Shown here piece by piece: positions 9,901-15,848 of a stretch of DNA of 42,157 bases. The notes below the pieces were generated by a model. It did not search any database and was not told the origin of the DNA. It saw only the letters and a list, made by a program, of their open reading frames with translations. The position numbers were made by a program, and so were the translations under genes. Source of the DNA: MGBC114844 sp910585855 (lineage in GTDB: Bacteria; Bacillota; Clostridia; Lachnospirales; Lachnospiraceae). Location of the stretch: contig CBFFYP010000035.1 of NCBI GenBank assembly GCA_965646165.1, positions 1 through 42,157 on the forward strand, in the 5' to 3' direction. How positions within the stretch are numbered: position 1 is the stretch's first letter; each line of letters opens with the position of its first letter.

Positions 9901-10508
9901 TCTTTTACTTCAACAAATCCATCCTCTTCCAAAGTAACCGTTGCTGTCTTTTTGATATCTTCTGCACTATTTGGTTTTGTCTTTCCAACACTACCCAGAT
10001 CTTCCCCATTTATAGAAACAGTATTATCACCAAAACTTCCACCCACTCCGGCATACACATCCACTACATAAGTACCTGCTACCAAATTTACCTTAAAACC
10101 AATTTCACCAGATGTAGTATAAGTATAATCTTTACATGCATCAAATAAGCTAGAGTTATCTGTTACTGCACTCCCGACAGTCGTTCCCTTATCATTCTTA
10201 AAACCAGTTCCTGCCGACAGCCCATACCCTATCGTATCATCATATTCTGACGTTGTGATCACAGTAAAACCATCTGCCGCTCCAGATTTATTACTAAAAT
10301 CAAATTTTACAGAAACACTGCTTCCACTAACCACATTCGCCATAATATGTTCTTTTCCAGCAGCTTTTTCTTGCTCCTCTGCAGAACGTTCTCCTGTTAA
10401 AGACCCCAATTTCGAATCCGCCATTACAGGAGCAGCCGCCGTTGACACCAACATAGATGCACTTACTAAAAAAGACAACACTCTTTTTGCTAACTTCTTC
10501 CCATACAT
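3930..10508 (-). CDS. Secreted multidomain rhamnogalacturonan lyase (PL11) with cell-wall-binding repeats
   Basis: It cleaves the rhamnogalacturonan I backbone of pectin by beta-elimination outside the cell. Of 2192 residues, the signal peptide is about 1-31. Then follow a galactose-binding-like beta-sandwich (about 65-225), three InlB/Listeria-Bacteroides repeats ending in AVYAVW-type motifs (about 230-470), a second beta-sandwich (475-640) and an FN3 domain. The PL11 catalytic domain (about 845-1380) carries NDMSVGDLDGDGELELIVKW, RSGAHYTQFQVWDYDGDGK and other DGDG calcium-binding motifs, as in YesW-type lyases. Next come FN3, three Ig-like (Big_4-type) domains, a third beta-sandwich and a charged linker. 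About four aromatic GWW/WYF/WYYL repeats (about 2065-2192) resemble choline- or wall-binding modules. So it is probably retained on the surface. It is unusually large for PL11. A possible leader peptide precedes it. Confidence 0.93.
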   Translation of the reverse strand: MYGKKLAKRVLSFLVSASMLVSTAAAPVMADSKLGSLTGERSAEEQEKAAGKEHIMANVVSGSSVSVKFDFSNKSGAADGFTVITTSEYDDTIGYGLSAGTGFKNDKGTTVGSAVTDNSSLFDACKDYTYTTSGEIGFKVNLVAGTYVVDVYAGVGGSFGDNTVSINGEDLGSVGKTKPNSAEDIKKTATVTLEEDGFVEVKEIRPEGSENRTFLNAIVIEGTAAEPTEKYMVSYNLQGGTGTVEDTAEYTLGNSIVLSSEKPKKEGFAFLGWALAADSTDVVDSVAAVASNADEKNVIAVYAVWVEDVNYRVVYDLNGGTAEEGFQTEAGSYLAEAEVELISGEALKREGYVWKGWALTKDAADALASYKVDKGDAAEGVITLYAVWSPLYAVEYNGNGGTGTIASVSYEAGAKVALPTSGITREGYRLAGWALTSDAKEAMSSYTLKVEDTKEKKLVLYAVWQSADGPVEMKFDFGNKSTVDGYTLITNQMYEKEIGYGFTKKVTFMNDKGTNVASTTAPEDADLFKVCQDYTYTTDADGLEFQVDVPAGIYDVSVYVGLGGDHCPEIKVNGKSIGKAVSMKPSKESDLLKLTKVTLTEAGNIVVSSSGAGSGKRNMLNGLIIRSAAPSEFAAPQNVTQTSTETTVTLNWDMVEGAVHYNVFRSSSEDGRFLQIASTKELSYVDSVLTTNPYYYYVVAVGEKTGEDGAAVKMVSDPSVMVKTDVKSTGSVGTEKPAETFVNRALVAAKGEDGIFISWRLYESDSKNISFTLKRNGETVYTGSKTNFTDTKGKTGDRYELTASEGISQSGETAIAWEREYQELALVVPKDQKMPDGSIAVYTTNDMSVGDLDGDGELELIVKWYPSNAQDNSIDGYTGTTILDAYDIDVHTGKADLMWRIDLGLNIRSGAHYTQFQVWDYDGDGKAEVMCKTADGSTVFDKDLNIVDYVGACSVKDLPTDTKGEPYDYRQHEGRVGRIVLGDEYLTAFDGETGKIIDTVNYVPFRGPYDEVAGIYDTSYWGTKNGAPAENNDGYANRADRFLSATAYLDGGSASAVFSRGYYGRTAITAWKLIDGKLVMQWAFDADTGTYGSGQGNHGLSVNDVDNDGLDEIIFGGLVVDQDGTILVNTEWGHGDAMHVSDWNGDGKLEVYKVNEEQGHWGGGLYDPATGEVLCFHETSADTGRGVAADIDPRYEGAELWHAIDSHTHDVEGNIIYETKPSQNFSIFWDGDLLMELFDSSDTINLIPQIQKWNYENEKLEVLAQLDGTQLNNGTKGNAGLVADILGDWREEVIVRDSSDNSKIRIYTTTTETEYTIPCFLEDRAYREGVAWQNVAYNQPANLTYLLTEGLKTAEVTIGTRTIDTVEVTWSEASDRKYGHPVQGYEVYRAEIADGKTGEFIKIGETSAEGRSLTDSGLKANTEYAYKTAMIVDGKRSYFSLPVSTKTTVDAAGLKPFEEIEIPQDTKDYEKKFPATGTLIDVDGNEQVVDVTWDFSNFSIQTAGTTTVKGTIYGYQGAVEITVTVLPNQVISCQEFDDVYTLVGTEPELPKTAEVSFLNGTSEELEITWNRNYNKETVGSYPITGTCTTKYGESVEVALTVGVKEDYIVSVADLGYIEVEYGAAGNLGFPETVTATYAKGEVKEVPITWETIDTSVIISEADQVLASGTIPDYPSAVTIRFKVDYKPVWKFDFGLVNSPVEEGWIGIQGVQKGSKTAKDLQIDYTSERKYGFADASFVVDGRNQNYTKEGFYAPAVYQDMALMSSSTTSSTFLADVENGTYIVEMMSGSTDKSTVKVKIEGKEYSVGNAGSSYEVGRFEGIEVTDGQLTMEFVSGNLTRLNMIVIRKVTELENQPTDEIQQVEKILENLSGIDETSKLSDYQKSMVERAAETVYIMDEEQKAALIEQVDLKKLDLLYQKTYSLVTEVKQKTEAAENAVKLEEGAVTAVGAALASGAKQGKVILEIVQQQPKLEANAKIQLKMELKVNGEVTQLKTPMIISIEVPEGIDLSRLQIKHYTNDGTYLGTVAFTRNGRVITIRVNHFSIFTLTESTRSHSSGKGYRNDEVITYSGKWIKDAVGWWYRHSDGSYSANQWEKINNKWYFFDKTGYMHTGWVLWNGKWYYLKADGDMAENEWVFYKNQWYFLRGGNGDMATGWILWKNQWYYLNSNGDMAVSCTTPDGYQVNKDGVWIQ

Positions 10509-10566
10509 TACGCTTTTTTCCTCCTTTTCTTACAAAATAATAAACAATTTGCCAAAACAACATCTT

Positions 10567-10617
10567 TTACATAAAAAACCAATATCTTCCCATATTGGTT
10601 TTATGCAAAATCCACAT
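10567..10617 (-). promoter_or_regulatory. Possible 16-codon leader peptide inside a palindrome, 5' of the PL11 gene
   Basis: On the minus strand an AGGAGGG ribosome binding site lies 5 nt before an ATG that opens a 16-residue frame (MWILHKTNMGRYWFFM) ending in TAA, 58 nt before the lyase start. The same stretch forms an inverted repeat: CATAAAACCAATAT (10592-10605), loop, ATATTGGTTTTTTATG (10570-10585). It could be a translated leader controlling the downstream gene, a weak attenuator, or simply an operator palindrome. The ribosome binding site and stem are seen. The regulatory role is inferred. Confidence 0.4.
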
Positions 10618-10910
10618 TTCTACCCTCCTCTTCTTTTATTTTTTAGCAAATATCACTAGTCTGTTTCTTTGCTCAATGTACTAAATTCCTTGCCAATTAT
10701 CAATAATCAATATATTTTTTATTAAATTGCTATAAATGATTATATATTTTTTATGCAATATCACCAAATCATTTCAATTAAAAATTTCATAATAAATTAT
10801 ACCAAAAAACACCCTTTTTAACCCATTTATAAAATTTTCTAATATTATAGAAGAGAACGCTGATATCAGGATATAAAACAAACTTTTGAAAAAACTTAAA
10901 TGCCATCCTC
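10618..10910. other. AT-rich intergenic region upstream of the PL11 gene
   Basis: About 290 bp of very AT-rich sequence that should hold the PL11 promoter. I find no confident -35/-10 pair, no gene and no repeat in it. Confidence 0.5.
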
Positions 10911-11095
10911 TTTTTTGTTCCAAAGCCAAGAAACAGCCAGATGCAAAAACGGTGAGCATCCCGTTTTGACTGCCATATGGGCGAATTGCCCCCCGGTCTA
11001 TCTGGTTGGATGCACCACAATGCAGAAGTCTTAGAACTTCTTGCTTTTTGGAAACCGGAACAGCAGGCTGCTCACCGTTTTTGCATCTGGCGTCC
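10911..11095 (+). repeat. Family A structured repeat, copy A2 (internal deletion)
   Basis: It keeps the 5' lead (TTGTTCCAAAGCCAAGAAAC), the outer arms and the 3' half. The segment between the 5' arm (about 10939-10958) and the CCGTTTTG of the core is missing. Relative to copy A3 the arms carry two compensatory changes: GCAAAAAC/GTTTTTGC for GCGAAAAC/GTTTTCGC, and GTGAGCA/TGCTCAC for GTGGGCA/TGCCCAC. It ends in GGCGTCC. Confidence 0.85.
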
Positions 11096-11141
11096 CCTCC
11101 CCCGTCTTTTATCATAACATATCAACTTAAAATTTACTCAC

Positions 11142-11170
11142 TTGCATAAACCCCCAAAATAGAGTATGAT
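11142..11170 (+). promoter_or_regulatory. Sigma-A-type promoter for the sigma-like gene
   Basis: TTGCAT (11142-11147), a 17-bp spacer, then TATGAT (11165-11170), 34 bp before the start codon. GAGGTG serves as ribosome binding site. Confidence 0.7.
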
Positions 11171-11203
11171 AAAAATACTTTTATAAAAACGAGGTGAATC
11201 CCA

Positions 11204-11806
11204 ATGAACAATCAAGACAACCCAAATACCAAAAAAATAACAAAAACAGAAAAAACAGAAACAGATGAAACAATTAACTACGAAATCGAACTTTTAAAAA
11301 TTTACCTAGAAGATCTAAAATCAATCCCCCCAGCCGATGAGCTTCTAAAAAAAGAACTGATGCAAGCCGCCTCAAGCGGAAAACAAGAAGCCAAAAAACA
11401 ACTTGCCGAACTCTATCTTATGCAGGCAGTTCAACTTGCAGCATCCTACCGTGGACAAGGAATCGGACTTGCCGACCTAATCCAAGAAGCCAACATAGGA
11501 CTAATGGAAGCCCTATCAGAAACTCCAATTACCGAAAAGAAAATCCTATCCTCCATAGAAACGGCTCTAAAACAAGCCATAACCCAAGAAAACAATGCTT
11601 CTAAAATAGGAAATCAACTTGCCGAACGCCTAAATCTCCTCTCTGACACCGCAAAAGAACTCGCCAGCCAAAGAGGAAAAGAACCAACTATAAAAGAACT
11701 CGCCGAATATCTCCACATAACAGAAGAAGAAGTTCAAAACGATCTAAAACTCTCCCTAGACGTTCTAAGTGCAGCGGATTCCTATTCCAAATCCAAAAAC
11801 ACCTAA
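11204..11806 (+). CDS. Truncated sigma-70-like protein lacking regions 2.3-2.4 and 4
   Basis: 200 residues. The middle, AYLMQAVQLA-type sequence followed by GIGLADLIQEANIGLMEAL (about 85-105), matches sigma-70 regions 2.1-2.2, the core-RNA-polymerase-binding helices. KELASQRGKEPTIKELAEYL (about 150-170) matches region 3. The segment that should be the FSTYAxWWIRQAI promoter-melting and -10 recognition helix has become LSSIETALKQAI: the aromatic pair and basic residues are gone. No helix-turn-helix region 4 follows. It is the only clear plus-strand gene and has its own sigma-A-type promoter. As seen it should be unable to recognise promoters alone. It could be a decaying sigma factor or a polymerase-binding regulator. 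The role is unknown. Confidence 0.75.
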   Translation: MNNQDNPNTKKITKTEKTETDETINYEIELLKIYLEDLKSIPPADELLKKELMQAASSGKQEAKKQLAELYLMQAVQLAASYRGQGIGLADLIQEANIGLMEALSETPITEKKILSSIETALKQAITQENNASKIGNQLAERLNLLSDTAKELASQRGKEPTIKELAEYLHITEEEVQNDLKLSLDVLSAADSYSKSKNT

Positions 11807-11822
11807 AAAATTATAGAAAAAT

Positions 11823-11874
11823 AAGCAGCGGTCTATCCCAGCTTCACTCTCACTTAGCATGTAGACCTCTGCTT
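11823..11874 (-). terminator. Terminator made from a deleted family B unit (B4)
   Basis: Arms AAGCAGCGGTCTA (11823-11835) and TAGACCTCTGCTT (11862-11874) pair 12 of 13. The loop keeps the family B fragment CACTTAGCAT and a diverged CCCGCTCTCG. On the minus strand the stem is followed by a T-rich run, so it would terminate the YigZ transcript. The apical half of family B is missing. Confidence 0.6.
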
Positions 11875-11890
11875 CAATTCCAACATCCCT

Positions 11891-12556
11891 TCAGCACTTC
11901 TCCTCCTCAAACAGCAAAACCTCCCCCTCTGCCTCTCCAAACCAAGTCCGACTCAAAACCGTAAATCCTGCTTTTCCATTCGTAGCTTCATTAATCTTCT
12001 TCTGAATTGCCCCTTCCTCCCCTAAAGGTATCAGCAATTCCACCCTTACCATATCACTATATTCACTATGTAAAATCAAAACTCCATCCTTCCCGGCAAT
12101 ATATTGAATCTTCCCAATCCCGCTATAATCCGTATCAACCTGTAAACGAATCCCCAAACACTTTTCCACCAGCACACTATTCCTCAATCCAGCCTTTACT
12201 GCCCCAGAATATGCCCGAACCAATCCCCCTGTCCCCAACAAAGTTCCGCCAAAATACCGTGTCACCACCACAGCCATATTATGAATCCCTTCCCCCAATA
12301 AAACCTCCAGCATAGGACGCCCCGCAGTCCCGTTCGGTTCTCCGTCATCACTGCATCTTTGAAGCTCCTGATTTCTTCCAATTACATAAGCACTGCAGTT
12401 ATGAGTAGCATCCCAATACTTTTTCCTTACCGCTTCCAAAAAAGAAATCGCCTCCTCCTCCGAATTTACCGGAAAAGTAGTAGCAATAAACCGGGATTTT
12501 TTTTCAACCAATTCCGCCTCTCCGCCCCGATAAAGAGCCTTATAACAAGTTTCCAT
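11891..12556 (-). CDS. yigZ: YigZ/IMPACT family protein (UPF0029)
   Basis: 221 residues. The N-terminal UPF0029 domain is recognisable by KKSRFIATTFPV, DATHNCSAYVIG, the SDDGEPNGTAGRPMLEVL block and VVVTRYFGGTLLGTGGLVRAY (about 20-125). A small C-terminal DUF1949-like ferredoxin fold follows. The family is conserved in bacteria and related to eukaryotic IMPACT. Its role in bacteria is poorly defined, with links to translation. The ATG at 12556 is preferred to a GTG two codons upstream because AGAAAGGA then has normal spacing. It is monocistronic, with a hairpin terminator just past its stop. Its upstream gap holds repeat A3. Confidence 0.9.
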   Translation of the reverse strand: METCYKALYRGGEAELVEKKSRFIATTFPVNSEEEAISFLEAVRKKYWDATHNCSAYVIGRNQELQRCSDDGEPNGTAGRPMLEVLLGEGIHNMAVVVTRYFGGTLLGTGGLVRAYSGAVKAGLRNSVLVEKCLGIRLQVDTDYSGIGKIQYIAGKDGVLILHSEYSDMVRVELLIPLGEEGAIQKKINEATNGKAGFTVLSRTWFGEAEGEVLLFEEEKC

Positions 12557-12685
12557 TTTCACATATCCTTTCTAAAATAAATCATCTGCATTTATTCCAA
12601 ACCATTATACCACAACAAAATCATATCATAAACCTACACTTTTAAACACTTTAATTAGGCTTTTAGGAGTAGATTTGCTTTCACC

Positions 12686-13059
12686 GGACGCCAAAGGCGG
12701 TTCTTTTTTTGTTCCGGGGTCAAGAAACAGCCAGATGCGAAAACGGTGGGCAGCCTGCAGTGACTTTGGAAAAAAGTTAGAAGTTCTTGGACTTCTGCTC
12801 GAAAAACTAAGATTTTTTTCACATCCTGCTTTCATGCAGGATGTGAAAAAAAAGGGGCGTGTTTAGCCCAGTTGATAGGAAAGAGCCAGTCTTGTGGCTG
12901 GTAAAATCCTTCCTTACACCCGTTTCATTTCGGCTGCAAGGAGGGCGAATTGCGCCCCGGTCTGTCCGGTTGGATGTGCCATGATACAGAAGTCTTAGAA
13001 CTTCTTGCTTTTTGGAAACCGGAACAGCAGGCTGCCCACCGTTTTCGCATCTGGCGTCC
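12686..13059 (+). repeat. Family A structured repeat, copy A3 (full length, reference copy)
   Basis: 374 nt from GGACGCC (12686) to GGCGTCC (13053-13059). A perfect 27-bp outer stem pairs 12732-12758 with 13027-13053. A second stem pairs the ACTTCTG side (about 12780-12798) with CAGAAGTC (about 12986-13005). Then come the CACATCCTGC hairpin, GGGGCG (12854-12859) with CGCCCC (12953-12958), and a CCGG-TCTGT-CCGG hairpin. It ends 4 bp before the spoVAE stop codon. Its first 27 nt match the reverse complement of the 3' end of copy A6, so this site may derive from a head-to-head pair. Confidence 0.9.
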
Positions 13060-13063
13060 CCCT

Positions 13064-13420
13064 CTACTCTTTCATTTTTGGCTCAAAAAGCAACGCCGCC
13101 AAATACCCCAACACCAACGCCCCAGATATTCCCACTGCACTAGAAGTAAATCCCCCGGAAAAAATCCCAAGAAATCCTTCCGAATCCACCGCCTCTTTTA
13201 CCCCTTTCCAAAGCGTATTTCCAAACCCGAGCAGCGGCACACTAGCCCCAGCCCCAGCAAAATCAATAAAAGGCTGATACAGACCAACCGCACCTAAAAG
13301 AGCCCCCAAACAGACCAAAATAACCATAATCCTCCCGGGCATCAGCTTCGTTTTATCCATAAAAATCTGCACCACCGCACAAATTGCCCCGCCAATTACA
13401 AATGCTTTTATATAATCCAT
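13064..13420 (-). CDS. spoVAE: Stage V sporulation protein AE (SpoVAE, SpoVAEB type)
   Basis: 118 residues, a hydrophobic protein with about four membrane segments and the family motifs PGRIMV, GLYQPFIDFAGAGASVPLLGFG and GGFTSSAVGISGALV. It is part of the SpoVA channel in the spore inner membrane that moves dipicolinic acid into the forespore and releases it on germination. The start at 13420 is chosen because AAGGAAGG precedes it at good spacing. A longer upstream frame adds only unlikely residues. It lies about 65 bp downstream of spoVAD and is probably co-transcribed. Repeat A3 abuts its 3' end. Confidence 0.93.
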   Translation of the reverse strand: MDYIKAFVIGGAICAVVQIFMDKTKLMPGRIMVILVCLGALLGAVGLYQPFIDFAGAGASVPLLGFGNTLWKGVKEAVDSEGFLGIFSGGFTSSAVGISGALVLGYLAALLFEPKMKE

Positions 13421-13484
13421 AACAACCTTCCTTTCCCAGCATAGCAAAACCTATTTCACCAGTACACCAAACTCCTAAAAACTC

Positions 13485-14516
13485 CTAACAATGCTCCAAA
13501 ACAACCCCATGTGCAATCCCCGGAACAGTTCGATTTTCATTAAAAGAAACTTTCGAAAGCAATGCCCCAGTAGGAAGAAATAACACCCGCTTCCAAGCCC
13601 CCTTTTCCACCTGCCGCAAAATATGAGCCGCAAACATTGCCCCGCTGCATCCACATCCGCTCCCCCCTGAATGAGTATCCTGCTTCTCCTGATCAAATAT
13701 TAAAATCCCACAGTCATCATGCTGTTTTGAAATATCAAACCCCTTTTCATTTAAAAGCGACAACAGCAGCGTTTTTCCCACATACCCCAAATCCCCAGTA
13801 ATAATCCGATCATAGTCCTCCGGTTTCCTGCCAAAATCCATAAAATTCTGATAAATCGTATCACAGGCTGCCCCCGCCATGCAAGCCCCCATATTCATCG
13901 AATCCTTCTGCCCAAAATCCATTACCTTACCAGTTGTCACTCCGGTAATCCTTGCACTTGGACGTTTTCCGTTTCCCCCTTTCATCCCTTCCGCCCCCAC
14001 AATCACCGCTCCACATCCAGTCACAGTCCAAGTAGCAGAAAGCGGTCTTTGACTCCCGTAATTTAAAGGAAACCGAAACTCCTTCTCCGCTGCTGCAAAA
14101 TGACTGGAAGCCACAGCAAGCGTATAATCCGCATACCCCGCCGCAGTAATCATAGAAGCCAACATCAACCCCTCTCCCATCGTAGAACATGCCCCATAAA
14201 TTCCAATCAAAGGAATCTCATATCCCATCAATCCAAATGTAGAAGCCGTCATCTGCTCTAACAAATCCCCTGCAAATACATACCGCATATCCATCCGTGT
14301 CAGCCCTGCCTTTTCCAACACTTTCTCTGCCGTCTGCCGCTGCATCTCTCCCTCTGCTTCCTCCCAAGTCTTTTTTCCAAAAAAAGCATCTTCCTCCACC
14401 CGATCAAACAACGGTGCAAACGGTCCTTCTCCCTCTTTTTTCCCCACAATGGTTGCTGCCTCTATTATAAGCGGTGCTTTCTCAAACTGTATACTCTGCC
14501 GTCCCATTACTGCCAT
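13485..14516 (-). CDS. spoVAD: Stage V sporulation protein AD (SpoVAD)
   Basis: 343 residues with a thiolase-like fold. It includes YGACSTMGEGLMLAS at the thiolase active-site cysteine position (about 130-145) and SGGSGCGCSGAMFAAHI near the C terminus. SpoVAD is the dipicolinic-acid-binding soluble subunit of the SpoVA complex. Length and order before spoVAE fit. GAGGG lies 7 nt before the start. Unlike the usual spoVAC-AD-AE arrangement, it is separated from spoVAC by a terminator, a LytTR regulator gene and repeat A4, so it probably needs its own promoter (TATACTAT about 50 bp upstream is a candidate -10). Confidence 0.95.
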   Translation of the reverse strand: MAVMGRQSIQFEKAPLIIEAATIVGKKEGEGPFAPLFDRVEEDAFFGKKTWEEAEGEMQRQTAEKVLEKAGLTRMDMRYVFAGDLLEQMTASTFGLMGYEIPLIGIYGACSTMGEGLMLASMITAAGYADYTLAVASSHFAAAEKEFRFPLNYGSQRPLSATWTVTGCGAVIVGAEGMKGGNGKRPSARITGVTTGKVMDFGQKDSMNMGACMAGAACDTIYQNFMDFGRKPEDYDRIITGDLGYVGKTLLLSLLNEKGFDISKQHDDCGILIFDQEKQDTHSGGSGCGCSGAMFAAHILRQVEKGAWKRVLFLPTGALLSKVSFNENRTVPGIAHGVVLEHC

Positions 14517-14578
14517 ATTTTATCCCTCACTTTCCTAACATAAAACTCCCTTATTTTCTTAATAGTATAAACTTTTTT

Positions 14579-14614
14579 CCAAAAAAAATACAGCCAGAAA
14601 TATTTTCTGGCTGT
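14579..14614 (-). terminator. Rho-independent terminator after the LytTR gene
   Basis: On the minus strand ACAGCCAGAAA and TTTCTGGCTGT form an 11-bp stem followed by a run of eight T. It lies 3 bp past the LytTR stop codon and should separate that gene from spoVAD. Confidence 0.85.
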
Positions 14615-14617
14615 TTC

Positions 14618-15313
14618 TTATCTAGTTACAGCATATTGGTCATAAATCCTTTTTATCGTTGTATAATCCCTCTTTCGTATATAAGCTGCTTCGCCCGAAT
14701 CCATAATAAAACATGCCTCCGCCATTCCGCTTATATGATCCATATTAATCAAATAACTCTGATGACAACGTAAAAAGTTTTTATTTTCCAATTCTTTTTC
14801 AATATTACCAAGTTTCCCGTAAGTCCGAATTTGCTGACCATTTACAAGATGAAGCGTAATCGTTGTATTCTTGCTTTCAAAATACTCAATATTCTGCAAA
14901 GGTATTTTTACCTTTTCTTTTCCTGCGGTATCTCTTACTACATATTCCTCGTTCTGTCTTAAAAATCTTTCCATAATATGACGAACCTTTTCTGGCTGAA
15001 GCGGTTTCATCAAATAACCGAATGCCTCCATATCATAACTTTCTACTACATATTCTGTTGTAAAAGTTACAAATACAATCGGAATCTTTTCCTTTCTTTC
15101 ACGCAGCTTTCGAATTATATCTATCCCGTTTTCATTTCCAAAAGGAATCGTAGCAAAAAGCAATACAAGATCAGGATATTTTTCCAATTCCTCTTGGCAT
15201 GTACATCTCCTGATTGTATAACCACTTATACTCTTTTCTGCAAGAATATTCTCCACCATATCTGCAAGAATTCCGCTGGAAGTGTTATCCATATCATAAA
15301 TAACAATCGTCAT
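14618..15313 (-). CDS. LytTR-family response regulator with atypical receiver
   Basis: 231 residues. The receiver domain is about 1-120, with the acidic pair in IYDMDN and the FVTFTTEYVVESYDMEAFGYLMKPL half well kept. A LytTR DNA-binding domain (about 130-228) has IEYFESKNTTITLHL and FLRCHQSYLINM. The usual phospho-acceptor Asp after DLVLL is replaced by Phe (about residue 53), so ordinary phosphorylation looks impossible. No histidine kinase gene is adjacent. The ATG at 15313, with GGAG 8 nt upstream, is preferred to an upstream GTG. It sits between spoVAC and spoVAD, ending in its own terminator. Targets are unknown. Autoregulation through upstream direct repeats is possible. Confidence 0.88.
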   Translation of the reverse strand: MTIVIYDMDNTSSGILADMVENILAEKSISGYTIRRCTCQEELEKYPDLVLLFATIPFGNENGIDIIRKLRERKEKIPIVFVTFTTEYVVESYDMEAFGYLMKPLQPEKVRHIMERFLRQNEEYVVRDTAGKEKVKIPLQNIEYFESKNTTITLHLVNGQQIRTYGKLGNIEKELENKNFLRCHQSYLINMDHISGMAEACFIMDSGEAAYIRKRDYTTIKRIYDQYAVTR

Positions 15314-15417
15314 ACAATCCACTCCAACTATCCCGTAAACAGATTTCTTTTTTTATTTAACCATAACACTTTTATTTTATCATACAAACTTTTTTATTGC
15401 AATAATTAAATTTTTAG

Positions 15418-15436
15418 TATGTTACATTATGTTACA
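15418..15436. promoter_or_regulatory. Tandem 9-bp direct repeat upstream of the LytTR gene
   Basis: TATGTTACA occurs twice with a 10-bp period, about 105-120 bp upstream of the LytTR regulator start. LytTR proteins bind short direct repeats, though typically with about two-turn spacing. A binding site here is only an inference. Confidence 0.3.
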
Positions 15437-15479
15437 AAATTGTAATTCTCAGGTAATTTAGAAAAGGTTTTCGTAAAAA

Positions 15480-15848
15480 GGACGCCGAAATATCCATACA
15501 AACGTTTCGGTTGAGATAACCAGCCAGATTGGGGGAAGCGTTTGGAATGGCAGCGACTTTGGAGAAAAGTTAGAAAATCTTAGGCTTCTGCGAAAACCTA
15601 AGATTTTTTGCATATCCTGCTTCCATGCAGGGTATGCAAAAAAAGGTGCGTGTTTAGCCCGCCAAAAAAAGAAGCCATATCTTATGGTCAGTATAACTTT
15701 CCTTACACCAGTTTCGTTTCGGTTATAATGCGGGCAAATTGCGCACCGGTCTGTTCGGCATGATACATCAACAGGCAGAAGCCTTAGATCTTCTTACTTT
15801 TCGTAAACCGGAGCAGCCATTCCAAACGCTTCCCCCAATCTAGCGTCC
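15480..15848 (+). repeat. Family A structured repeat, copy A4
   Basis: Bounded by GGACGCC (15480) and AGCGTCC (15848). The 25-bp outer stem (15526-15550 with 15817-15841) is perfect but has a sequence unlike the other copies. GGTGCG (15645-15650) pairs with CGCACC (15742-15747), where other copies have GGGGCG/CGCCCC. The hairpin is GCATATCCTGC / GCAGGGTATGC. It lies between spoVAC and the LytTR gene. Confidence 0.9.

Noticed and set aside
13485..14516. Ketoacyl synthase or thiolase of lipid metabolism
   Set aside because: The fold is thiolase-like, but length, sequence and position before spoVAE identify SpoVAD.
15480..15848. Family A as an insertion sequence or simple MITE
   Set aside because: No transposase, no visible target duplication, and the internal covariation is not expected of a plain MITE. 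Mobility remains possible, so only the simple label is rejected.
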